Position numbers and translations under genes: made by a program. This document shows, piece after piece, positions 56,918 to 64,000 of a stretch of DNA of 64,000 nt. The stretch is from Euborellia annulipes (lineage: Eukaryota; Arthropoda; Insecta; Dermaptera; Anisolabididae). Within the stretch, counting starts at the first letter, position 1, and each line of letters opens with the position of its first letter. The notes under the pieces are model-generated. The model did not search any database, had not been told where the DNA came from, and was given only the letters and a program-made list of their open reading frames with translations. The stretch spans positions 25,277 to 89,276 of the forward strand of contig JAKCPI010005411.1 of NCBI GenBank assembly GCA_023213315.1, written 5' to 3'.

Positions 56918-57333
56918 ATTGGCACTACTAACCGTTGAGGAAGCAAAAGGACAAGCGTTTATTATTAGCGAATATTATTTAAATACAAAAGTGGACCAAG
57001 TTGGTTAGTTGTATACTTTTGGAAAAAGGAGAAAAGATATAGTAGAATATATGCTTGCATTAGCTCGATTAACTACGATCTGGGCTCTTATAGCTTAACT
57101 AGAACTGAAAAGACTCGAAGGTCATAGACAACTAGCTTATCCGAGGGATAGCTAGTTAATTAGAGCTGAGACCACCGGAGTCTTAAAACATTTTTAAGAA
57201 ATACGACTCAAGACAGAGATATTCAAATTATTGATGACACTCCAACTCCCTGAGGAATTCCTTGTCAGCTTCGGTTCTTTTAGGAATATAAAATACAAGT
57301 AACTTTTCTTAAAATTAATTTTATTTGTTTCAG
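56918..57333. other. 3' end of intron, next to the acceptor
   Basis: Moderately complex, otherwise unassigned. It ends in the acceptor TTATTTGTTTCAG at 57321-57333. Confidence 0.5.
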
Positions 57334-57567
57334 GTTTGTGTCAGCTGTTGTGATCGGATGTACTGTAACATTTCGGCCCCAACCAACCACAGCAGTGCCA
57401 TCTACGATGACAGCCGAACTAAAGCTTCCTCTAATCCTGAAGGTGGGAGCAGTTCTACGACAGCAAGTGCAAGTGGCAATCGTCTCACTCGGAAGTTGTG
57501 CACCATCTCAAGTATGATGGCTAGCGGATGGCTTCTTGTTGTCATGGCAGCCTCTCGATCCTGTTGA
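57334..57567 (+). CDS. LU-domain (LYPD6-like) protein, last coding exon
   Basis: The exon follows a good acceptor (TTTATTTGTTTCAG) in phase 0, matching the donor at 20090. It starts VCVSCCDRMYCNISAPTNHS, giving the end of the LU domain: the CxxCC motif and the terminal C-N pair that defines the fold. Next comes a Ser/Thr/Gly/Asn-rich linker of ~35 residues (SSNPEGGSSSTTASASGN) and a short hydrophobic end (MMASGWLLVVMAA) stopping at TGA 57565-57567. Small residues followed by a hydrophobic tail suggest a GPI-anchor signal, as in LYPD6 family members, but the tail is short and weakly hydrophobic. LYPD6 proteins in vertebrates modulate nicotinic receptors and Wnt/LRP6 signalling; the role here is unknown. 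The N-terminal signal peptide and the first LU cysteines are not in these two exons. Confidence 0.85.
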   Translation, partial: VCVSCCDRMYCNISAPTNHSSAIYDDSRTKASSNPEGGSSSTTASASGNRLTRKLCTISSMMASGWLLVVMAASRSC

Positions 57568-57749
57568 ATTCCAATTTATCTTCTGCAGTGAACGATTAAT
57601 CGATCTATATCAATTTCCCCCACACACTAATCGGTTGAAACCCAAATGGCAATTAATCCGATTTTACCGTTGGGTTATGATTGATTTTTTTTTATCGTTT
57701 ACCCTTTCATGTAATATATTTTCATTTGGACAGTTAAAATAAAAATAAA
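57568..57749 (+). other. probable 3' UTR with AATAAA signals
   Basis: Sequence after the stop stays of normal complexity for ~150 bases and then has two tandem AATAAA hexamers at 57738-57743 and 57744-57749. These are reasonable poly(A) signals, but AATAAA is common in this AT-rich DNA, so the true end could lie further on. Confidence 0.45.
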
Positions 57750-58734
57750 AAAAGAAGAAAATGAGAAAAAAAAAATAGTCGACCGCTAGAATTTGCGCTG
57801 CCAAATGCCTGCCAGTCTCGATTCTTTAGCGACGCCTCATGCATCTGACTTCGCCATATTTCAAAATCAAATTTCATTATTCAGCAACATTTGTAATAAA
57901 AAAGAGGGGCGACAAAAAAAAATTCACTTTTATTTTTGAATATTACTATTCAGTGCTCATCAAAAGAAAAATAAACTTTTTACAGATAAACAGGGTTAAG
58001 ATTAAAAAAGTAAAAAAAAAAATACAAAAGAATATTGATATTTTGATTAATGGACATTTAAAATAATTCTTTTCACGAACGTTTCGTTGATATTCTCTTT
58101 TTATTTTTGATCAAATATCAATTAGTTCTTTCAACATATCAAAAACATAAAAATGAAAAAAAAAAATCTAGTGTAGAAATGATTGTAAAAAAGATTTATT
58201 AAAAAAAAAACTTATTGTTAATAAATTGTTATAGAAATTTATAGAATTTATTTTCTGTTAATTGATTTTTTTAATTATATAAAAAATTATTTATTAATTG
58301 TTATTAGTTTGTCAAGTCTCAAAAGAGTAATGGCGTAGCAAGTGAAAGTTTTTCTTGCATTGCTGAAATAGGCTAAAACTTATTAAGGAAGGTGTTGAAT
58401 CACTTTTTTTGTAAATAAAATTAATTTACCTTTTTATGCATGTATTTAATTTTAACTCTTAATCTAAGTTCAGGAACCACGAGGAGTTCTAATCCCCTAT
58501 AACTCTCCAGACTACGCCATTAGTTTAAATATTAATACGAATTGCGGAATTGCTGATAATTATCATCTTACTCTTACCACCAAAGTAAACGAAATTTACT
58601 TTTGATTGCTTATGTTTTTTAATTACAAAAATTATTAAAATGAAACAATAATATTGTAATTAACAATATGTGCAAAAGTTTCCAAGAAGTATTTTTTTCT
58701 ATTTCTACAGTCTGTCATTTGTTACAACATAAAC
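57750..58734. other. intergenic or 3' UTR, no feature recognised
   Basis: AT-rich with A runs. A weak B-box-like patch occurs near 58470-58500. Confidence 0.4.
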
Positions 58735-59075
58735 CAGTGATTCTCAACCTTTTTTTTGTCGCGGCACACTTTTAACGATTTCAAAATTTGGGACACACAA
58801 AGAAAAAGATAAGTTTAAAAGTTATTTACACACTTATAATATGCTGTGTAAAATAGTTTATAATAATAATTTGGAATGTAAAATAAAAAAATAATATGTA
58901 GGCTACTACAAAAACAACAGTACGTTTATGAAGATTAAATTTAATTAATTAATTAATTGAATTAATTACAAGTTAATTTTACTAGTAATAAAAAAGCATT
59001 ATAATTTTTACTTTATACATTTCTAAAATTTGGCGGCACACAAAAGTGCCGCTGCACATTGGTTGAGAATCACTG
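58735..59075. mobile_element. hAT MITE (CAGTGATTCTCAACC)
   Basis: The classic hAT end CAGTGATTCTCAACC and its complement GGTTGAGAATCACTG form the terminal repeats, continuing into TCGCGGCACACTTTT and GGCGGCACACAAAAGTG. The 8-bp flanks ACATAAAC and ACAAAAAC agree at 7 of 8 positions. The 341-bp interior is AT-rich and non-coding. Confidence 0.85.
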
Positions 59076-60609
59076 ACAAAAACAATATTAATTTAACAAC
59101 TCCTTGGGGAGTTCAAATTCCAGGCAGGGTGATAAATATTTGGTTAAATCATTTAGTATAAATAAAAGTGTGCCAACCATTTAGGCCTATATGGTATTAG
59201 CACAATAAGTAAAGTCTAATACATAGAAATATAAAATACTACATCTATTCCAAATTATGCTATACATTTTTTGGATCATTGAGATTAAAAAAAAGATTAT
59301 TTTGTTGATGAAAATAATTTATTTTTAATACTTCCTATCAAGAGCAAAAATCAAACTTGTCAGAGAAAAATATAGAATATATATTCCCCTAATTATAGAA
59401 AAGTTTGTGTATAAGAAAAGACAGAAAAACTAAGCAATTGGCATTTTAACCAACACCATGGAATTTTACAGTTATTATTGCAATATAAAGCCGGAAACAA
59501 ATTGGGTGACGGTGCTGTTTATGAAGCTGCAACCAAATTTGACGTTACTCGATTAGTCGTGTCCTGAATTTGATTTAATCAAATACTAAAGGCGTAACTA
59601 ACAACAAATATACCATAATTTGGAAGTATTGGTATTATTTTGTGGTTCCCGACGGGTCTGGGGGGAAGATTTCGGTGAATTTTTTTCTATTTCTTCCTAA
59701 AAAAAAATCTTTTGAGAGATGACAAACTACCTGCCAGTTTCATTCCTCCAACCTCTTGATTTTTTTGGTTGAAATACACTTTAGTCCTCATTTTATTAGA
59801 ATCTTGTTGGTTCTTGGGGGACCAAAACCCATTTCAACCAAATTAATGGATTTACTTAATCTTGTTGTTCTCCCAACTTAAAATTTTAATATTTTGTTAA
59901 AAAAAAAAAAAAACTGTTCATTGTCTAATAATAAAAAAAAAATAGTGTCAATATGTGATTATTCAAATATTTATTATAATGAAAAAAAAAATACCGTTTT
60001 TCACTTGTGAATATGCGAAACTATTTTATTATTTATTGATAAAATCTAAAATCATTTTCCATAAATGGATATTATCTTCTTTCATTTTATTTGATAATTT
60101 TTGTATTTTATATATACCTATATATATATATATTTATATTCATAAAATATATATATTCATAAAACATTATAATGAATGACAGTTTTAATCATACAGGTTT
60201 ATTTTAGCTTCAATCAATTTTTAAATTAAATCAATCATTATATAAATAAAAGCTCTATATAAAAATAATATCCTCGTTAAATTAATTTAATTAATTAAAT
60301 AATTTAAAACAAAATAATATATTCAAAATAAACATAATATATAATGTCAAAAAAATATCCTTTCCTTTTCCCAAATCTGTCAAAAGAATTATATTTTTTT
60401 TAACTTCTTTTGCATATATGTAATAAAGTATAGGGAAATAGGCATAAAAATTCAACATTCTTTGTTTGATCCTATTATCAGTTATGCGATTCGACTTTAA
60501 ATCCTGATAATAACAACGCCTAATAAGGCTGAAACCACGATTAGCAAAGCTGTTGTGCTGGATGCTGTACGTTAGGCGTTTAAAGGGACTTCTTGCCTAA
60601 ATTGAAAAA
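59076..60609. other. intergenic, no gene recognised
   Basis: Two higher-complexity stretches (59450-59580 and 60480-60600) are not coding by eye and have no second copy. A (TA)n stretch lies at 60108-60134. Confidence 0.4.
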
Positions 60610-60825
60610 TCGAAGAATTAAATGCAAGTAAGACAACACAAGGTTTTTTGTTTCAATAATTTATTTAACACTTGATATGTATTTCGACAGAAGTGAATTA
60701 CATGCTCTATTGAATGTAATTCATTTCTGAGAATGAAACATCTTGTGTCGAAATACATATCAAGTATTAAATAAATTATTGAAACAAAAAACCTTGTGTT
60801 GTCTTACTTGCATTTAATTCTCCGA
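60610..60825. repeat. near-perfect palindrome with ribozyme-like core
   Basis: Eighty-bp arms, 60610-60689 and 60747-60825, are almost perfectly complementary (AATTAAATGCAAGTAAGACA, ACACAAGGTTTTTTGTTTC, TTGATATGTATTTCGAC). The centre contains CTGAGAA at 60727 and GAAAT at 60750 with a poor stem II. The high arm identity suggests recent origin. It is related to 16598 by the shared TCGAAATACnTATCAA. Confidence 0.75.
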
Positions 60826-61564
60826 ATAAAATAATGTTTTAACTAGAGTCAACGGTTTTCTAATGTGAATGCTAATTTTATATGCAATGTGTAACGACTT
60901 GATTTTTTATTGAAGAGAGAAAAAAACAAGAAGAAAATGCAGCCATGTAGTTTTTTTATTGAGATTGATTTTTTATTATTTTCATCTTTTAGTTTTTCAG
61001 TTATCCTACATTTTATCATTTATGATGTCGTTCTTGTTTTAAAACAACTTTACTATTTTATTCTTGATCATTTATTAAATCAAAAGATGAAGAAGTCGAG
61101 AGATTAATTTGTTACGAAATTTTTAATCACAATTTTGCTTCAAAGTTTTTTCATAATTGATACACCCTTTTCAGATTCCTTTTAAGCTAAAACAAGTTAT
61201 GCGCATCTCTAATAGAATTTTAAAAAATTTACATAAAGGCCGCCATTTCAAAATATTAAAGATACGGATTCACAGTGTAGGCCTATTACATGCTTTCCCA
61301 CCCCGTATCTTTGTTCCAGCTACTGAAAGAAATCTTCCGATAGCTATTGATTTTTTTTTCTAAAATTTCATCTCAACAAGCAATGACGCTTCTCCAAACT
61401 CCCTCTTATTCTTTTTGGACTTAGATTTTTGTAAATCGGTAAGAAAAATGTTTGTTCTTTTTTTTGATCTGTCTGACTTTGAGATTGTGTCTCTGTGATA
61501 ATTTCTTTCGTCAACGTTATAATAAATTAAAGGATGTGATTCCAGGAGAAATAAAGCAGCACAT
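60826..61564. other. intergenic, no gene recognised
   Basis: Short open frames on both strands lack domains and codon-level support. 61155-61360 is moderately complex. Confidence 0.4.
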
Positions 61565-61669
61565 TTTTCCAGGAACCTCCATATACTATATTCTTGCAAA
61601 TATTTCGGCCGAACTACTGCGTCGCCATTTTCAGGAAATATTTACAAAAATAAAGATGTTTCCTGGAAA
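61565..61669 (-). repeat. small fold-back with hammerhead-like core
   Basis: TTTTCCAGGAA at 61565-61575 pairs with TTCCTGGAAAA at 61659-61669. Inside, on the minus strand (61602-61634): CTGAAAA, T, GGC, a 14-nt loop, GCC, GAAAT. G of the GA box is A. Confidence 0.45.
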
Positions 61670-61935
61670 AGGTTTGCCCTTTTATCCATACTCTGCAATG
61701 AACATCAATTTCTAATTAATAAATTGTGCTGAAATTTTGCACTCCTAGCATAAGCTAAAATTAAATGTTTGAGATTTTATTAAAATATTTATCTAAATAA
61801 TCTTGAGATTTACTGATATCCATTAGGCTAAATCAAATCAATAAATATAATTAAATAAAATTTAATTATAATTGATATAGATTAATATTACTAAAACTAA
61901 TATAAAATGATATTAAAAAAACACTTTGTTTCAAG

Positions 61936-62020
61936 TTTTGTTTATTTTGAAGTAAAATACTTTATGCCTATTTCGACATTCATTATCAAAAGCCAAGTGT
62001 ATTACTTCAAAATAAAAAAG
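61936..62020. repeat. fold-back element with decayed ribozyme-like core
   Basis: The arms 61936-61962 (TTTTGTTTATTTTGAAGTAA) and 61995-62020 are complementary. The centre on the minus strand has TTGATAA ... GTC-GAAAT. Confidence 0.45.
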
Positions 62021-62104
62021 TAGGAAAGAATTTACATTAGTAAATTCAAAGGAGACTTAGTACTACGTAAAGTGAGAGCTAAAACTTTAAACAAAGCGAT
62101 TAGT

Positions 62105-62350
62105 CTTCTGTCGACGCCCCATTCCCGCGATGCGGGGTCGGAGGACCTCACTCTTTTCTCTCCAACCCTATCATACGTTTTTGCGACAGGAATAAATAGA
62201 ACAGGCCGGCCAGTCGCATGGCCTGACGCCTTTTAAAAAGAGGAAGAAAGAGACAGACATTCAATGAACTGAAGGACTGCCTGTCCCAGCTCGGGCAGCT
62301 CGTGGTCGCCATCCACGTACCCACAAGATGTGGGCCCTGAGCGAAAAACC
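62105..62350 (-). mobile_element. SINE-C full copy with 11-bp target duplication
   Basis: Flanked by AAGCGATTAGT at 62094-62104 and 62351-62361. Head on the right (GCTCAGGGCCCACATC on the minus strand), internal GGATGGCGACCACGAGCTGC and CGGCCGGCCTGTTC-like blocks. The frame across it resembles that of the 16744 copy only because the DNA is homologous. Confidence 0.85.
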
Positions 62351-62719
62351 AAGCGATTAGTGATTTATGAATATCATTTGATATTAGTATTAGTGATATT
62401 AACCAATATCGAATAATATGTTTCAACTGGGGCCTACAGTAGTGAGTTTGAATTTGCATCATAATCAAATAATGAATGAAGGATTTAAATATAATAAATT
62501 ATTATTAAAAAATAACTTTTTATTAATTCTTTGAAAATTTAGTAAGTGTTCCTTACCAAGGATTCACAATTTTTTCGAGATATCTTTAAGAAATCAATAA
62601 ATCAAATTTATGATAAATTACTTATCTGATTTAAGATTAAAGAAAAAACTTCCGTAATGATGAATCTACAAAAAAAAAAAAAAAAACATTCAATCTTATC
62701 TCTAAGATAAAGTAAAGAT

Positions 62720-62750
62720 TATAATTTTCAATTTTAATAAAGTATTCAGT
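62720..62750 (+). promoter_or_regulatory. possible core promoter of the signal-peptide gene
   Basis: TATAAT at 62720-62725 lies ~28 bases before an arthropod-type initiator, TCAGT (62746-62750), which is 27 bases before the ATG at 62777. Spacing fits a TATA/Inr promoter with a very short 5' UTR. Alternatively TATTCAG at 62743-62749 is a splice acceptor for an upstream non-coding exon. Confidence 0.3.
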
Positions 62751-62776
62751 TGACAAATGACAAGTGACTTGCCAAA

Positions 62777-62901
62777 ATGCGTATCTGGTGTCTAGTATTT
62801 TTTTTGCTGGAGACACAAATCTTCAGCACAAGGGCAGCTGTAATTTCAACCCCTTACGGAGCAATCGTCACCAACGGAAATCCTTGCGCCACCGTCGGCA
62901 G
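62777..62901 (+). CDS. first coding exon of an unrecognised secreted or membrane protein
   Basis: The ATG in the good context GCCAAAATGC starts MRIWCLVFFLLETQIFSTRA, a typical signal peptide: short basic start, hydrophobic core, and a TRA|A cleavage site. The mature part then reads AVISTPYGAIVTNGNPCATV plus GR. The exon ends at CGGCAG|GTAATC (62901/62902), a good donor leaving phase 2, and the frame continues only into non-coding sequence to a stop at 63001-63003, so splicing is expected. GC content and codon variety rise above the surroundings exactly within the exon. Neither the mature sequence nor its single cysteine identifies a family. It lies on the same strand as the LYPD6-like gene, 5.2 kb after that gene's stop codon; a functional link cannot be inferred. 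Confidence 0.65.
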
Positions 62902-64000
62902 GTAATCTTATTTTTATTGGATCTTAATAGTTGGGGTGAAGGGTGTTTATCCATAGAAAATCTAAAAGGCCAATTGAGACTAACGATGCCTCTAACTTAT
63001 TGATTTTCCCTCCTTGATTCTATCTACTCTAAACACGGAGAAAGTGAGAAGTCTCTGTTAATTGCTTTACCACTGTGAGTGTTAATATTCGAGTAAATAA
63101 TGATTAGACAAAAGAGTGAGACGACATTGTAGCCATAAGGAATTGTCATTTTTACTGACATGTAACTATTAGGCCTATTTGGATAATAAATATTACAAAA
63201 AAATATAAGATTTCAGGTAATGTACTTGAAAAAATAAGATAATATATCTTAAATATATTTGCCATATTTATCTAGTCATTCTTTTTTTAGAGTAGTTTAT
63301 TTATTTACTGTATTGATGTAATTGATGTAACTGATATTTGAATACGCCAAAAATACAATAAGGAGAAATTTAAAAAATTTTCAAATCTTAATGTTTATTT
63401 AGTCACTCTTGTTTTTTGTCGAGTTTTTTGGGGTCAAAGTTTTTTTTACCCTACTGCGGCATTTTAAGGATTTTTTTTTTTTTTTTTTTTTAATATTATA
63501 ATTCTGCCATTTAGGGGATTAGAATTTTATTTGATAAATTTAAAACACATAGTACCGATGGCTATCGAGGGACGTTCCCATGCTGATTGCTCTGGGTCAC
63601 CAATCCCGAGCTTTTGCCGCTCTTAGCTTAATCGCAACGAGGGTATCAAAACTAATAAATTTAAAAAAAAAAAATTATTTTTAGAGGTATTTTTTTTTTT
63701 TTTTACTGTCTAATAAAATTGTCCCAACCAGCCCCACTCTCCCCTAAATTAATAGCAAATTAAATTTTGATTAAAAGATTTTATTAAACACTTATACATC
63801 TTTGTGAAATATAAGTTTATAATTCAATAAAATACCTCTGAAAATAATTTTTTTTTTTTTATTTTATTAGTTTTGACACCTAAAACTTGTCAAAAAAACA
63901 GGACTGAGTAGGCCTAAATAAACATCAAGTTTTGAAAAACTATTAGGATTCACTAGTCCAATATCTTCTCAATCAATTCACAAAAATATAAACTATATAA
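62902..64000 (+). other. first intron of the signal-peptide gene, runs off the window
   Basis: AT-rich with T20-type runs at 63471-63491 and 63690-63704. A short GC-richer patch at 63555-63640 (CGATGGCTATCGAGGGACG; AATCCCGAGCTTTTGCCGC) has no exon signature. No second exon was found. Confidence 0.5.

Larger units (their letters stand above)
20091..57333 (+). other. 37.2-kb phase-0 intron of the LYPD6-like gene
   Basis: The donor GTAAGT at 20091 and the acceptor TTATTTGTTTCAG ending at 57333 join exons that share a frame and complete the LU cysteine pattern. The intron holds nearly all of the repeats listed below and no other gene that I can support. An additional small exon inside it cannot be excluded, but the domain reads through without one. 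Confidence 0.75.

Noticed and set aside
61360..61715. Overlapping open frames on both strands
   Set aside because: Low-complexity translation; part of the sequence is a small fold-back repeat.

Overview
This is a eukaryotic, almost certainly animal, genomic window. It is strongly AT-rich (roughly 70% A+T), has spliced gene fragments with GT/AG borders, and is dominated by transposable elements, SINEs and fold-back repeats. An arthropod is the best guess. A short interstitial run of the (TTAGG)n telomere motif occurs at 42821-42837, the clear start codon has a CAAAATG context, and there are mariner, hAT and tRNA-derived SINE remnants. I cannot name the species. There are no operons, CRISPR arrays or intact RNA genes, and I saw no viral ORF.

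Coding content is very small. Two plus-strand exons (about 19925-20090 and 57334-57567) form the 3' half of a Ly6/uPAR-domain (LU) gene. They are separated by a 37.2-kb phase-0 intron that fills most of the window. The translated pair has the LU cysteine pattern, ends in the CVSCC...YCN box and carries a C-terminal tail compatible with GPI anchoring; the best family resemblance is to LYPD6/LYPD6B. The upstream exons lie left of the window or were not recognised. About 5.2 kb downstream, a second plus-strand gene begins with a signal-peptide exon (62777-62901) that splices into an intron running off the right edge. I do not recognise that protein.

The rest is repeats. Fam1 is a ~600-700-bp repeat with a structured end at each side, in eight copies (1712, 3545, 5562, 15150, 18293, 22268, 37734, 46445); the 3' hairpin also occurs outside Fam1. 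A Mutator-like family starting AAGGGCGGAT has 9-10-bp target duplications (25867, 30208, 47775, 47943). hAT-like elements have 8-bp duplications (44512, 51147, 58735). Other terminal-inverted-repeat MITEs lie at 920, 6207, 11425, 14551, 17244, 27878, 42303 and 45852. There are three SINE-like families: SINE-A, SINE-B, and GC-rich SINE-C with an (AAG)n tail and 11-bp duplications. A head-to-head mariner remnant lies at 54945-55570.

The most interesting signal is a dispersed set of about 17 hammerhead-ribozyme-like cores (CTGANGA ... stem ... GAAAC/T), many embedded in long palindromes (8468, 11890, 25943, 35680, 36049, 37262, 60610, 61565, 61936). Hammerheads are known from Penelope-like retroelements, but no reverse transcriptase is visible here. 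Most copies share one unpaired nucleotide between the CTGANGA box and stem II. Some Fam1 copies also carry a consensus RFX-type X-box, and the palindromic octamer TAGGCCTA is clearly over-represented.
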